Shown here in pieces: positions 1 to 9,039 of a DNA stretch of 64,000 nt. The notes beneath the pieces were generated by a model. It searched no databases. It worked only from the letters and a program-made list of their open reading frames with translations, and was not told the DNA's origin. The position numbers were made by a program, and so were the translations under genes. Position 1 is the stretch's first letter, and every line of letters begins with the position of its first letter. Origin of the DNA: Pseudoclavibacter sp. AY1H1 (GTDB lineage: Bacteria > Actinomycetota > Actinomycetes > Actinomycetales > Microbacteriaceae); assembly GCF_002931055.1 (NCBI RefSeq), contig NZ_PSXX01000002.1, positions 248,001 through 312,000 on the forward strand. Reading direction: 5' to 3'.

Positions 1-1065
1 GAGGTCGACGACGACCCGACGGTCGTACTCGGCCGGGTTGCCTGGGTCGCTCCAGAGCCCCTGGGCTCGCGCGTAGGTCTCCACGAGGCTCGCCTGCTGC
101 TCGCTTCGCCCCGTCATGAGCAGGAACTCGATCGTCGCCTCGTCGATCGGGAAGATCGCGGATGTCGAGCCGAACTCGGGGCTCATGTTGGCGATCGTGC
201 ATCGTGTCGCGAGCGAGACCTCGGCGACTCCTGGACCGTGGAACTCGACGATGTTGCCGACGACACCGAGGGCCCGCATCCGCTCGGTGAGTGTCAGCAC
301 CAGGTCCGTCGCCGTCACGCCTGGTCGGAGGCGTCCGATGAGCTCGACACCCACGACGGGCGGAATCAGCATCGTGACGGGTTCGCCGAGCATGGCGGCC
401 TCCGCCTCGATGCCGCCCACGCCCCATGCCAGGACGGAGAGGCCGTTGACCATCGTGGTGTGCGAGTCGGTGCCGGCGACGGTGTCGGGGAACGCGCAGC
501 CGTCGCGCACCGTCACGACGTCGGCGAGGTACTCGACGTTGACCTGGTGCATGATCCCGGCACCGGGCGGCACGACCTCAAGCCCGGAGAACGCTTCACG
601 CCCCCACTTGATGAACCGGTACCGCTCGGCGTTGCGCTCGTACTCGCGGCGGACGTTGAGGGCGGGGGCGTCCGGCCTCGCGAAGAAGTCCGTGACCACC
701 GAGTGGTCGACGGTGAGCTGAGCGGGAACTTCAGTATCGAGGAGCGCTGGATCGATGCCGCGTGCAGCGAAGGCATCGCGCATGGCCGCGAGATCGGTGA
801 GCACGGGCACGCCGTTCGTGTCGTGCAGGAAGACGCGAGCGGGATGGAACGCGATGTCGTGTGTGCCAGCACCCCCGGAGACGAGCGCGTCGATGTCTCT
901 CCGGGTGACGACCTCACCGTCGTGATGTCTCAACAGGTTCTCGAGGATGATGCGGTGCGCGAACGGCAGCCGTTCCGCCCCGGGGACGGCTCCGATGGGC
1001 CAGATCTCGAGGTCGCCGTAGGCGGTGGCGAGAACCCTCGTCGTCGCTCCGGTGTCCGTCAGCAT
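1..1065 (-). CDS. Aconitase-family hydratase, N-terminal part (runs off left edge)
   Basis: About 355 residues of an aconitase/AcnA-type protein are visible; the gene continues beyond position 1. Seen directly: an early LTVDHSV block, then GTDSHTTMVNGLSVLAWG, GGIEAEAAMLG and TIANMSPEFG, which are hallmark segments of the aconitase catalytic domain. The iron-sulphur cysteines lie in the missing part. The ATG at 1065 is preceded by GGAGACGGAGG, a strong ribosome-binding site. It is divergent from a GntR regulator 78 bp away, so it is probably under that regulator. Whether it is the TCA-cycle aconitase, a 2-methylcitrate dehydratase (AcnD) or a hydratase for another tricarboxylate cannot be told. 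The presence of a dedicated FCD regulator and an MFS carrier favours a specialised catabolic copy (inference). Confidence 0.85.
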   Translation of the reverse strand, partial: MLTDTGATTRVLATAYGDLEIWPIGAVPGAERLPFAHRIILENLLRHHDGEVVTRRDIDALVSGGAGTHDIAFHPARVFLHDTNGVPVLTDLAAMRDAFAARGIDPALLDTEVPAQLTVDHSVVTDFFARPDAPALNVRREYERNAERYRFIKWGREAFSGLEVVPPGAGIMHQVNVEYLADVVTVRDGCAFPDTVAGTDSHTTMVNGLSVLAWGVGGIEAEAAMLGEPVTMLIPPVVGVELIGRLRPGVTATDLVLTLTERMRALGVVGNIVEFHGPGVAEVSLATRCTIANMSPEFGSTSAIFPIDEATIEFLLMTGRSEQQASLVETYARAQGLWSDPGNPAEYDRRVVVDL

Positions 1066-1088
1066 GCTTCCTCCGTCTCCTACTGCTC

Positions 1089-1113
1089 TGTAGGTTATAG
1101 GCTCGATGCTACA
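1089..1113. promoter_or_regulatory. Candidate GntR operator over the aconitase promoter
   Basis: A perfect inverted repeat TGTAG-N15-CTACA spans these positions in the 78-bp divergent gap. On the minus strand it encloses TATAAC (1094-1099), a good -10 hexamer for the aconitase gene. No convincing -35 is seen. Binding by the neighbouring GntR protein is an inference. Confidence 0.35.
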
Positions 1114-1143
1114 CGATGCCGGGACGCTTGCTACGATCAGTGC

Positions 1144-1854
1144 ATGCCAGCCCCTGCCTCCCCAGCGCGGCCGCTCTTCAGAAGCAAGAGCGAGCTCGCC
1201 TACGAGGAACTCCGCCGCCGCATCCTGACCGGCATCTACGCACCAGGTGACGTCATCGGCCAGACGAAGCTCGCCGCAGAGCTCGGCCTGAGCACCACAC
1301 CACTTCGAGAAGCACTCAAGCGCCTCTCGACCGAGGGGCTCGTCGACCTCGGCGCGCACCGGGACGCTCGAGTCATCCCGCTCTCCCAGGCGGAGGCCCA
1401 GAACCTCTACGAGGTCCGCGCCGCCGCCGACCCCCTCGCCTGCGCCCTGGCGGCCGAACGTCGCGACGACTCCGACCTCACCCGCATCGAGGCAGCGCTC
1501 GGCGAGCTGGAGCCGCTCACCGGCGTTGCCTCCGCAGAAGCGCTCGACGCCCATCGTCGCTTCCACCGCTCGATCTACCGGGCAGCAGCGAACCCCACGC
1601 TCCTCGGCATCCTCGATGGACTCTGGGACAAGACCGACCTCTACCGCCAACGGGCCCTTCGAGCTTGGACTCCCACACCTGAGGACCGCGCCAGGGTGCA
1701 CCGCCAGCACAGCGCACTCCGAGATGCGATCGTGGCGGGCGACGCCGAGCGAGCCCGCGAGCTCTCCCACGCCCACATCACGCACAGCCTCGCGCGCCGC
1801 GCGATCGGTGCCCTCGAGACGAGCACAGCGCCACGCAGCGGAACCGCGGAGTGA
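1144..1854 (+). CDS. GntR-family regulator with FCD ligand domain
   Basis: A 236-residue protein. Residues 14-80 form the winged helix-turn-helix (SELAYEELRRRILTG, then LAAELGLSTTPLREALKRL, the typical GntR recognition segment). The rest is an all-helical FCD-type ligand domain with the expected YEVRAAADPLACALAAER and HRRFHRSIYRAA segments. The family responds to small organic acids or sugar acids and usually controls the neighbouring operon. The ATG at 1144 starts exactly at the family's usual N-terminus. The gene lies 23 bp upstream of an MFS transporter on the same strand and is divergent from the aconitase, so both are likely targets. Confidence 0.88.
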   Translation: MPAPASPARPLFRSKSELAYEELRRRILTGIYAPGDVIGQTKLAAELGLSTTPLREALKRLSTEGLVDLGAHRDARVIPLSQAEAQNLYEVRAAADPLACALAAERRDDSDLTRIEAALGELEPLTGVASAEALDAHRRFHRSIYRAAANPTLLGILDGLWDKTDLYRQRALRAWTPTPEDRARVHRQHSALRDAIVAGDAERARELSHAHITHSLARRAIGALETSTAPRSGTAE

Positions 1855-1877
1855 CCCACCTGGCGGGGCTCGGCTGA

Positions 1878-3047
1878 ATGGCCGGCGCGAACGGTTCGAA
1901 GTGGCCGTGGATCATCATCCACGCCGTGCTCATCCAGGTCCTGACGTACGCAGTCCGGCCCGGGCTCTCGTTCGCGGTCCTCGAAGCGGGCGGGCAGGAA
2001 GCGGTCATCGGCCTGCTCGCGACCTCGTTCGCGCTCCCGGCGCTCTTCCTCGCCCTCCCCGCAGGCAGGCTCACCGACGGACGCGGCGAGCGAACCATCG
2101 CACTGCTGGGCAGTGTCCTCCTGATCGCCGCGATCGGCATCGCCCTTGTCTCCGTGCAGAGTGTCAGCGGGCTCATGATCGCGGCGCTCGTGCTCGGCGT
2201 CGGCCACCTGCTGAGCATCATCAGCGAGCAGACCGCAGTCGCGAATCGCTCGAAGAGCGGCTCAAGAGAGTCGGCGTTCGGCCTCTACACGCTCTCCGCG
2301 TCCATCGGCCAGACCCTCGGCCCGCTGCTCCTCGCCGTCCCGAGCCCCTCTGGTCCTGGCCCGAACCTCCCCCTCGTCTTCGGGTCGGCGATGGTGGCGG
2401 CCGTCCTGCTCGGCATCGCCAGCGTCTTCCTGGGGAGCAGCTCACGCGGAGAGACGACGTCCAAGCGGCCGGGATCGCTCGACTCGAGCCGACGCATCCT
2501 GCAGGAGCCCGGTGCCTTCCGCGCCGTCGTCGCGGGTGGCATCGCCATCGCATCCGTCGATGTGACGCTCGCCTTCTGGCCTGCGCTGAGCACGCAGCCA
2601 GGCGTCTCGGCCGCCCTCGTGAGTCTCATGCTGACGAGCCGCGCGCTCGCCACGCTTGCATCGCGAGCGGCCCTCCCCGCACTCAGCCGACGGCTGTCGC
2701 GACGGTTGCTCCTCCTCATCTCGCTGGGGGTCGCCGCCGTCACGCTCGCGCTCACCGGGCTCCCTATCGGTCCCGTCTGGCTCGTGATCTCGGCCGTGCT
2801 GTACGGCTTCGCCATCGGCGTCACCCAGCCCATCACGATGGCCTGGCTCACGGATGTCGCGCCGGTCGACCAGCGCGGCCTCGCTCTCTCACTCCGGCTC
2901 GTCGGCAACAGGCTCGCACAGTCCGTCATTCCCGCCGGGGCCGGGCTCCTCACTCCGATCACAGGAGGCGGCGGTGTGCTCGTCGCTATCGGCGGCTCCC
3001 TCGCTGCCGCAGCCGCCGTCGCCTACTCGCAACGGAAGCGAGAATAG
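1878..3047 (+). CDS. MFS transporter
   Basis: A 389-residue membrane protein with about twelve hydrophobic segments. The loop GRLTDGRGERTI near residue 62 is the Major Facilitator motif A. A less hydrophobic central loop with SSSRGETTSKRPGS separates the two halves. It starts 23 bp after the GntR stop codon and probably shares its transcript. The substrate is unknown; by context it may be an organic acid linked to the divergent aconitase, but a drug-type exporter is equally possible. Translation start is only weakly supported because no strong ribosome-binding site is visible. Confidence 0.82.
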   Translation: MAGANGSKWPWIIIHAVLIQVLTYAVRPGLSFAVLEAGGQEAVIGLLATSFALPALFLALPAGRLTDGRGERTIALLGSVLLIAAIGIALVSVQSVSGLMIAALVLGVGHLLSIISEQTAVANRSKSGSRESAFGLYTLSASIGQTLGPLLLAVPSPSGPGPNLPLVFGSAMVAAVLLGIASVFLGSSSRGETTSKRPGSLDSSRRILQEPGAFRAVVAGGIAIASVDVTLAFWPALSTQPGVSAALVSLMLTSRALATLASRAALPALSRRLSRRLLLLISLGVAAVTLALTGLPIGPVWLVISAVLYGFAIGVTQPITMAWLTDVAPVDQRGLALSLRLVGNRLAQSVIPAGAGLLTPITGGGGVLVAIGGSLAAAAAVAYSQRKRE

Positions 3048-3116
3048 GCGCCTCGAGACGCTGGCAGGCTCGTGCTTCGAGGATTCCGGATGTCGCTGGC
3101 AGTCCGATCACGAGGG

Positions 3117-3136
3117 CCATCGGCCTAGGCCGACGG
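3117..3136. terminator. Possible bidirectional terminator
   Basis: A 20-bp near-perfect palindrome (CCATCGGCCT/AGGCCGACGG, one mismatch) lies in the 171-bp gap between the converging MFS and ABC ATPase genes. It has no T-run, so the terminator role is tentative. Confidence 0.3.
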
Positions 3137-3218
3137 CGTCGGAGTTCTTCCCCGCCGCACGATTCGGGCCACCGCCTTCGAGAAGGAAGTGACCCGGGAC
3201 CGCACACCGCTCAGGCGC

Positions 3219-4409
3219 CTAGTGAGCCGCCGTGTCGTCGCCTTCGTCGCCCGTCTTGGGCAGCAGCCATCCGCGTTCCGGGGCGATGCCAACGCGAACG
3301 CAGTCCATGGGGCGCAGGATGTCCTCGACGGATGGGTCCGAGACCTGCGCCACGATCGTCCCGGTGTCGGTCTCGATCTCGTACTCGACGCTGTCGCCGT
3401 GGAAGATGGTCGTGAGGACCCGTCCGACGTCCCCGTGGACCTCCGCGGCCTCCACTCGACCGGAGAGTCGCACCGACTCCGGCCTGATCATGAGGAGCAC
3501 CTCCGTGTCGATCGTGACGCCGTCCTGGCAGTCCGTCTCGAACTCCCGGCCGAGCGCCACGACCCGGGCCCGCCCATTCGCCGGCTCGGCGAGGAGGGTG
3601 GCGTCGAGGAACGTCGCGCGGCCGATGAAGTCGGCGACGAACACCGACTCCGGGCGCCGGTACACGGTGTCCGGGACATCGACCTGCTCGATCCGGCCGC
3701 GGTTCATGACGACGATGCGGTCGGAGAGCGTCATCGCCTCGTCCTGGTCGTGGGTGACGAAGATGCTCGTGATGCCGAGTCGACGCTGCAGGCGGCGGAT
3801 CTCGTTGCGCATCAGGACGCGCAGCTTCGCGTCGAGGTTCGAGAGGGGCTCGTCGAAGAGCAGCACCTTCGGTCGCATGACCAGCGCACGGGCGAGGGCG
3901 ACGCGCTGCTGCTGACCTCCGGACAGCTGGTGGGGCGCCCGGTCGGCGAAGTTCATGAGGTTCATGATCGTCAGGACCGTGTCGACCTCCTCGCGCATCC
4001 GCGCCGCCGGCATTTTCTTGAGCTTCAACCCGTACGAGACGTTCTCGCGCACCGACAGGTGCGGGAAGAGCGCGTATGACTGAAAGACCATCGACATGGG
4101 CCGCTGGTTCGGGGCGACGCGGATCATGTCGGCCCCGTCGAGTTCGAGCTCCCCCGAGGTCGGCTCCTCGAACCCGGCGATCATCCGCAGCGTCGAGGTC
4201 TTGCCGCAGCCGGAGGGGCCGAGGAGGGTGATGAACTCGCCAGGTTCGATCTCGAGATCGACGGAGTCGACGGCCAGCGGGTCGTCGGCCTTGCCTCCGT
4301 ATCGCTTCGTCAGCTTGCGGAGGGTGATGCGGCCGAGTGCGGCCTCAGGGTCGATGCCGACAGCCTCGGCGAGGCCATCGACGGAGTCAACGACGGTGTG
4401 TGCGACCAC
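3219..4409 (-). CDS. Fe3+/polyamine-type ABC transporter ATPase
   Basis: A 396-residue cytoplasmic ATPase. Seen: Walker A GPSGCGKT (residues 64-71), Q-loop in MVFQSYALFPH, signature LSGGQQQR, Walker B VLLFDEPLSNLD, switch histidine in FVTHDQ, and a C-terminal TOBE-like regulatory domain. Architecture matches the FbpC/PotA/AfuC group. The GTG at 4409 has AAAGGTG upstream and overlaps the permease gene by 23 nt, indicating translational coupling. It powers the double permease and lipoprotein encoded just upstream. Substrate cannot be read from sequence: iron, hexose phosphates and polyamines are all carried by relatives. Confidence 0.9.
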   Translation of the reverse strand: MVAHTVVDSVDGLAEAVGIDPEAALGRITLRKLTKRYGGKADDPLAVDSVDLEIEPGEFITLLGPSGCGKTSTLRMIAGFEEPTSGELELDGADMIRVAPNQRPMSMVFQSYALFPHLSVRENVSYGLKLKKMPAARMREEVDTVLTIMNLMNFADRAPHQLSGGQQQRVALARALVMRPKVLLFDEPLSNLDAKLRVLMRNEIRRLQRRLGITSIFVTHDQDEAMTLSDRIVVMNRGRIEQVDVPDTVYRRPESVFVADFIGRATFLDATLLAEPANGRARVVALGREFETDCQDGVTIDTEVLLMIRPESVRLSGRVEAAEVHGDVGRVLTTIFHGDSVEYEIETDTGTIVAQVSDPSVEDILRPMDCVRVGIAPERGWLLPKTGDEGDDTAAH

Positions 4410-6156
4410 GGAAGATCACCTTTCGGACGAGGAAGTTGATGATGAGGATGAGCGTCAGCACGATGAGGATGAGCACCGTGCAGTACGCGAACGCGTTCCC
4501 GAAGCGCCCCGAGTCGACCTCGGCGAGGATCTGCGAGGTCATGATCTTGATGCCTGGGGTGGTGAGGAACACGATGGGCGACAGCGTCGTCATGGACCTG
4601 GCGAACGCGAAGGTCAGGCCGGTGAGGAGGGCCGACTGGATGAGCGGCAGCGTCACCTTGCGGAACGTCGTCCCCGACCCGGCGCCGAGCGACGTGGAGG
4701 CTTCCTCGATGGCGGGATGGATCTGGTTGAGCGCCGCGATGCCCGAGCGCTGGCCGGATGGCAGCGAGCGGGTGATGTAGACCATCACGATCGCGATGCC
4801 GCCGGAGAACGCCGCGCTTCCACCGGCGAGGGCCGGCAGGATCTGCACGCCGAAGATCGTGGTCGGCGTGATGTAGCTGAGCGCGTAGCCGATGCCGAGG
4901 ACGGTGCCGGGTACGGCCAGCCCCAGCATGCCGACGAAGTCGAGCAGCCCGGAGGTGCGACGCAGCTTCCGAACGACGAGCCAGGCGATGAGCATCCCGA
5001 GCACGCCGGCGATCGGGGCCGCGATGAGGGCCAGGGTGGCCGTGTCGATCATGGCCTTCGAGCCGATGCCCGTGAGGACGAAGGTGAAGTGGTCGAGCGT
5101 GAACTCGTTGTTGACCCCTGGCACCTTCATGAAGCCACCGGTCAGGACGGTCACGTAGATCGTGACGATGAGCGCGCTGATCGAGCCGACGAGCAGGAGG
5201 ATGGGCACCCTGATGCTCGGTGCGGTGATCTGCTCGGATCGTCCCGTCGGCTTGCCCGTCACGGTCACGACGCTGCGCTTCGAGACCCAGTAGCGCTGCA
5301 CGAGGAACACGAGGAGGGCGGGCACGAGGATTGTGAGCGAGTAGGCAGCGCCCGCGCTCGTGTTGTAGTCGCCGGTGACGGCGAGGTAGGCCCGGCTCGC
5401 GAGGACCGTGTAGTCGCCACCGAGGACCAGCGGGTTCGCGAGGTCGGCGATGGACTCCACGAACAGCAGGAGGAAGGACCCGGCGAAGCCGGGGACGAGC
5501 ATGGGGATGGTGACGGAGAAGAACACCTTGAGCTTGCTCGCCCCGAGGCCAGCTGCGGCCTCGTCGAGGCTCGGGTCGAGCGACTCGAGCATGCCCTTGA
5601 AGTTCATGTAGGCGACGGGGAAGAAGGACAGGGCGAGGACGAGCACCAGGCCGGAGAGCCCGTAGATGTCGCCCTTGATGCCGAAGATGCCGTTGCTGAT
5701 GGCGCCGTTGCGGCCGAAGAGCGTGATGACGGCGGTGGCGACCGCGAACGGGGGCGCCACGATCGGGACCATCGCGAGCAGGTGCAGCGCTCGTTTGCCG
5801 CGGAACGCGATGCGGACCTGGGCGAAGGCGAACAGGAAGCCGATGATGGTGCCCAGGACCCCGACGATGAGCCCGAGGACCAGTGTGTTGAGCACGATCC
5901 GATGATTGACGGGGTCGGTCACGATGCTCGCGAGCACCGCGAGCCCATCCGGGGCGAACGCTGCGGAGAGGAGGCTCATCACCGGGTAGCCGATGAGGAG
6001 CAGGAGGATGACGGCGACGGCCGTGCCGAGGATCACGACGCTGCGGTCGGCGCGGGCTCGTGACCGCGGCGCCGAGCGCGAACCGCGTCCTCGTACGGGG
6101 GCGGGGGCCGCTGGCGGCGTGGCGCCGCCAGCGACTGCTTCGAGTGTTGAGGTCAT
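4387..6156 (-). CDS. Fe3+-type ABC permease, two fused permease domains
   Basis: A 589-residue membrane protein with about twelve transmembrane helices. It contains two binding-protein-dependent permease domains in tandem, each with an EAA cytoplasmic loop (DEAAAGLGASKLKVF and EEASTSLGAGSGTTF). A proline/arginine-rich cytoplasmic tail of about 35 residues precedes the first helix. Double permeases of this length are typical of FbpB/AfuB-type importers. It sits 15 bp downstream of the lipoprotein gene and overlaps the ATPase gene, so the three form one complex. Confidence 0.9.
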   Translation of the reverse strand: MTSTLEAVAGGATPPAAPAPVRGRGSRSAPRSRARADRSVVILGTAVAVILLLLIGYPVMSLLSAAFAPDGLAVLASIVTDPVNHRIVLNTLVLGLIVGVLGTIIGFLFAFAQVRIAFRGKRALHLLAMVPIVAPPFAVATAVITLFGRNGAISNGIFGIKGDIYGLSGLVLVLALSFFPVAYMNFKGMLESLDPSLDEAAAGLGASKLKVFFSVTIPMLVPGFAGSFLLLFVESIADLANPLVLGGDYTVLASRAYLAVTGDYNTSAGAAYSLTILVPALLVFLVQRYWVSKRSVVTVTGKPTGRSEQITAPSIRVPILLLVGSISALIVTIYVTVLTGGFMKVPGVNNEFTLDHFTFVLTGIGSKAMIDTATLALIAAPIAGVLGMLIAWLVVRKLRRTSGLLDFVGMLGLAVPGTVLGIGYALSYITPTTIFGVQILPALAGGSAAFSGGIAIVMVYITRSLPSGQRSGIAALNQIHPAIEEASTSLGAGSGTTFRKVTLPLIQSALLTGLTFAFARSMTTLSPIVFLTTPGIKIMTSQILAEVDSGRFGNAFAYCTVLILIVLTLILIINFLVRKVIFRGRTHRR

Positions 6157-6171
6157 TGTTCGTCCGCGCTT

Positions 6172-7221
6172 CTACTCCTTGGGAGCAGGCGCCACCTCCG
6201 AGTCGAACCGTCCGGTGAGCTCGTTGCGCGCCTGCCCCGCGGCGTCGATGTCGGCGTGCACGAGCTTCACGGTGTCGAAGTCGACCATGTCCTCCGTGAC
6301 GACCGCGTCCGGGTTCGTCGGCACGCTGTAGCTGCCGACGGTCGCGGCGAGATCCTGCGCCTCTGCCGTGAGGGTCCAGTCGATGAACGCCTTGGCGCCC
6401 TCTGGGTTCTTCGCGTTCTTGATGAGCGAGACGGCCCCGACCTCGTAGCCGGTTCCCTCGGAGGGGAAGGTCGTCTCGAGGTTCGTGAAGCCCTCGTTCA
6501 CGAACTTCTGGCAGTCCTGGGCGAAGATCACGCCGGTGGCGACCTCACCGCGGCCTGCCATCTGGCCCGGCGCGCTGCCGCTCTTCGAGTACTGGAGGAT
6601 GTTCGAGTGCAGCTTGCCGAAGAAGCCGATGGCCGCATCCTGGTCGCCGTCGTTGAGCTCGACCTCGGTCCAGAGCGCCTGGTACGCCGTGCCGGAGGTG
6701 CCGGGGTGCGCCATGGCGATGTTCCCCTTGAACTTCGGGTCGAGCAGGTCCGCCCAGGAGGTCGGCGCCTCGGCACCGATCTCCTCGAGCACGTCGGTGT
6801 TCGAGCAGAAGCTCAGCGCGCCGACGTAGACACCGGTCCAGCGCCCATCCGCGTCCTTGTACTCCGACGGGATCTGCTCGGCGTTCGGTGAGGTGTACGG
6901 CTCGAGGAAGCCGGACTCGTCGGCCGCGAGATGCCCCTCGGCGCCGCCGCCGAACCAGGCGTCGAACTCCGGGGTGTCTCCTGTCGCGCTGAGGCGTGCG
7001 ACGGCCTCGCCGCCGCTCAGCCGCACGTAGTTCGCCGGGATGCCGGAGGCCGCCGTGAACTCGGCGGCGATGACCTGGCACCAGTCCTCCTGCGGGGTGC
7101 AGATGAACGTGACCGGTTCGCTCGAGGCGCCCGCCTCGGTGCCCGCACCCGCCGAGCAGCCGGCGAGGAGAGCGGTGGCGGCTGTTGCCGCGACCGCGAA
7201 GGGAAGCAGTGTGCGTTGCAT
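6172..7221 (-). CDS. Extracellular substrate-binding lipoprotein of Fe3+-type ABC importer
   Basis: A 349-residue protein. The chosen ATG at 7221 has AAAGGAG upstream and gives a clean lipoprotein signal ending in LLAGC with the acylated cysteine at residue 22; a longer in-frame start would run through the repeat region and lacks a signal. The mature part resembles the FbpA/AfuA group (periplasmic-binding type II fold, ending in FIDWTLTAEAQ). Transcribed just after the two-component genes and before its permease and ATPase. Whether the ligand is iron or, as in AfuA, a phosphorylated sugar is not determinable here. Confidence 0.87.
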   Translation of the reverse strand: MQRTLLPFAVAATAATALLAGCSAGAGTEAGASSEPVTFICTPQEDWCQVIAAEFTAASGIPANYVRLSGGEAVARLSATGDTPEFDAWFGGGAEGHLAADESGFLEPYTSPNAEQIPSEYKDADGRWTGVYVGALSFCSNTDVLEEIGAEAPTSWADLLDPKFKGNIAMAHPGTSGTAYQALWTEVELNDGDQDAAIGFFGKLHSNILQYSKSGSAPGQMAGRGEVATGVIFAQDCQKFVNEGFTNLETTFPSEGTGYEVGAVSLIKNAKNPEGAKAFIDWTLTAEAQDLAATVGSYSVPTNPDAVVTEDMVDFDTVKLVHADIDAAGQARNELTGRFDSEVAPAPKE

Positions 7222-7317
7222 GCGGGAGAACTCCTTTGTCCTGGTCTTCGAACTGCCGAGCATCAGCGAGCTGTGCGCGACGTTGCCAACGCTACGAGCG
7301 GGATGCGGGCGCGCCCG

Positions 7318-7357
7318 TGACAGCTCGGTGATGCTCGGTGACAGCTCTGTCACCGAG
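7318..7357. promoter_or_regulatory. Tandem repeats and 24-bp palindrome before the lipoprotein gene
   Basis: On the minus strand the element TCACCGAGC occurs twice back to back, followed by TCACGGGCGC, with 10-11-bp spacing. On the plus strand positions 7334-7357 form a perfect palindrome CTCGGTGACAG-CT-CTGTCACCGAG. OmpR/PhoB-type regulators bind direct repeats of roughly this period, and an OmpR-type regulator gene ends 30 bp away, so this is its likely operator. An attenuating hairpin between the regulator and importer genes is the alternative. Confidence 0.5.
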
Positions 7358-7387
7358 TTGGGCGGGAACCCTGGTGACGGACGAGGC

Positions 7388-8086
7388 TCAGGTGCGGTCG
7401 GCGCGGAGCAGGTAGCCGGTGCCCCGCACGCTCTCGATCGCCGCCGCGCTTCCCGTGACGGCCGCCTCGAGCTTGTGCCGCATCCGATAGACCGCGGCCT
7501 TGATCATCTCCCGGTCCCCGTGGCGGTCGTACTCGCCCCAGCACATGAGGAGGAGCTGCGAGAAGTCGAGCGGTGAGTTCGGATGCGCCATGAGGGCGGC
7601 GAGGAGCTTGTACTCGGTGTTGGTGAGCGAGACCCGCTCCGCGGCGACGATGACATCGTGGCTCGCGGGGTCGAGCTCGAGGCGGACCCCCGAGGTCACG
7701 ACGGCACGCGACGACTCCGGCCGCCGCACGAGCCGCTGCGCCCTGAGTGCCAGCTCGCGCGGGTGGAACGGCTTCGCGACGTAGTCGTCGGCCTCCGCCT
7801 CCAGCCCCGCGATCCGGTCGGAGACCTCGCCCTTCGCGGTCACGAGGATCACCGGCAGGTCCCAGCGGGACTTGATGCGCTGGCACAGCGAGATGCCCGA
7901 GATGCCCGGCAGCATGATGTCGAGCACCACGAGGTCCGGGCGTGAGCGTTCGAGGGCCGTCCACGCGGTCTCTGCCGAGCGGAACGACTCCGTCGTGAAC
8001 CCCTGCGTCTCCAGCGCGAACGTGACGATGTCGAGCATCGCCGGTTCGTCGTCGACGACGAACGCGAGACTGTGGGGCGCCGTCAT
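7388..8086 (-). CDS. OmpR-family two-component response regulator
   Basis: A 232-residue DNA-binding regulator. The receiver domain has the acidic pair D12-D13, the phospho-acceptor D56 (LVVLDIMLPG) and K105 (YVAKPF). The C-terminal half is a winged helix with TNTEYKLLAALMAHP and ESVRGTGYLLR. The ATG overlaps the kinase stop codon by 4 nt, so the two are translationally coupled. It probably controls the downstream ABC importer through the repeats at 7318-7357. Confidence 0.93.
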   Translation of the reverse strand: MTAPHSLAFVVDDEPAMLDIVTFALETQGFTTESFRSAETAWTALERSRPDLVVLDIMLPGISGISLCQRIKSRWDLPVILVTAKGEVSDRIAGLEAEADDYVAKPFHPRELALRAQRLVRRPESSRAVVTSGVRLELDPASHDVIVAAERVSLTNTEYKLLAALMAHPNSPLDFSQLLLMCWGEYDRHGDREMIKAAVYRMRHKLEAAVTGSAAAIESVRGTGYLLRADRT

Positions 8087-8982
8087 CGTCGACGCCTCGC
8101 GACGGCTGGGTCGGCAAGCGGCAGCGTGAACATCATCGTCGTCCCTTTTCCCGAGATCGTGTCGACGTGGATGCGGCCACCCTGCAGCTCCACGAACTGC
8201 TGCGAGATGAAGAGCCCGATGCCGGTGCCGTTGCCGAGCGGGCGGCCGCTCGAGAACCGGCTGAACAGGCGTTCCCGCTGCGTCTCCGTCATCCCCGTCC
8301 CTCCGTCGCTGACCGAGATCATGACCTCGTCGTCCCCAGGAACGATACGCACTTCCACGCGACCGCCCGCCGACTCGCTCCTCGCCGCGTTGTTCACGAG
8401 GTTCGTGATGACCTGCCTCGTGAGCTGCGGGTCGACGAATGCGCTGACCGGGGCGCCAGGGGCATCCAGCACGACCGTGACATCGGAGATCTCCGACAGC
8501 TCCTCGACGACGCCCCTGAACAGCACTCTGAGATCGACCCGAGAGCGCTCGATCGACACGAGGCCGGCCTCGAGGCGGGCCCTCGTGAGCAGTTGCTCCG
8601 AGAAGTTGTGCATCCGAACGGCGTTGTCGACGATGCGATGCACGAACACGGCCTGCTTCTCCGTGAGCGGGCCAGCCTTCTCCTCCGCGAGGAGCTCCCC
8701 GGCCCCCTGGATGACTGCGAGCGGCGTGCGGAGCTCGTGGCTCAGCACCGATGCCTGGTCAGCCCGCCTCGTGCTGAGCTCGGTGACCTCCTCGAGCCGC
8801 GCACGGTCGCGCGCATGCTCGCGCAGCACCAGCCAGATCGAGGCCCATGCGGCCGCGAGCGCGACGAGCGCTGCGAGCCCAGTCGCCCAGTCGGACCGCA
8901 TGGCGGCGAACACTGCCGCGAGGATCCCCGCGAGAACCGACACGAGGAGCACACTCGCTGCCCACCTCGACATCATCATCAT
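8083..8982 (-). CDS. Sensor histidine kinase
   Basis: A 299-residue membrane kinase. Two transmembrane helices (about residues 9-28 and 33-53) enclose almost no extracytoplasmic loop, so sensing is probably within the membrane or by a partner such as the loaded ABC transporter. H82 in SHELRTPLA is the phosphorylated histidine. The N box (NLVNNAARS), G1 (DGGTGM), F (LFSRF) and G2 (GNGTGIGLF) motifs of the ATP-binding domain are all present. Four consecutive ATG codons (8971-8982) make the exact start uncertain; no strong ribosome-binding site is visible. Confidence 0.92.
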   Translation of the reverse strand: MMMMSRWAASVLLVSVLAGILAAVFAAMRSDWATGLAALVALAAAWASIWLVLREHARDRARLEEVTELSTRRADQASVLSHELRTPLAVIQGAGELLAEEKAGPLTEKQAVFVHRIVDNAVRMHNFSEQLLTRARLEAGLVSIERSRVDLRVLFRGVVEELSEISDVTVVLDAPGAPVSAFVDPQLTRQVITNLVNNAARSESAGGRVEVRIVPGDDEVMISVSDGGTGMTETQRERLFSRFSSGRPLGNGTGIGLFISQQFVELQGGRIHVDTISGKGTTMMFTLPLADPAVARRRR

Positions 8983-9039
8983 CCGGATAAACCTAGACGA
9001 TCAGGCGAGAGGGACACGTCGATCCTGTCTCACCAGGGC

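Noticed and set aside
1526-3415. Plus-strand open frame of 629 codons
   Set aside because: It overlaps the GntR and MFS genes in another frame and is Arg/Pro-rich shadow sequence.
4096-6063. Plus-strand open frame of 655 codons
   Set aside because: Antisense to the ABC permease; composition is Asp/Glu/Arg/His low complexity.
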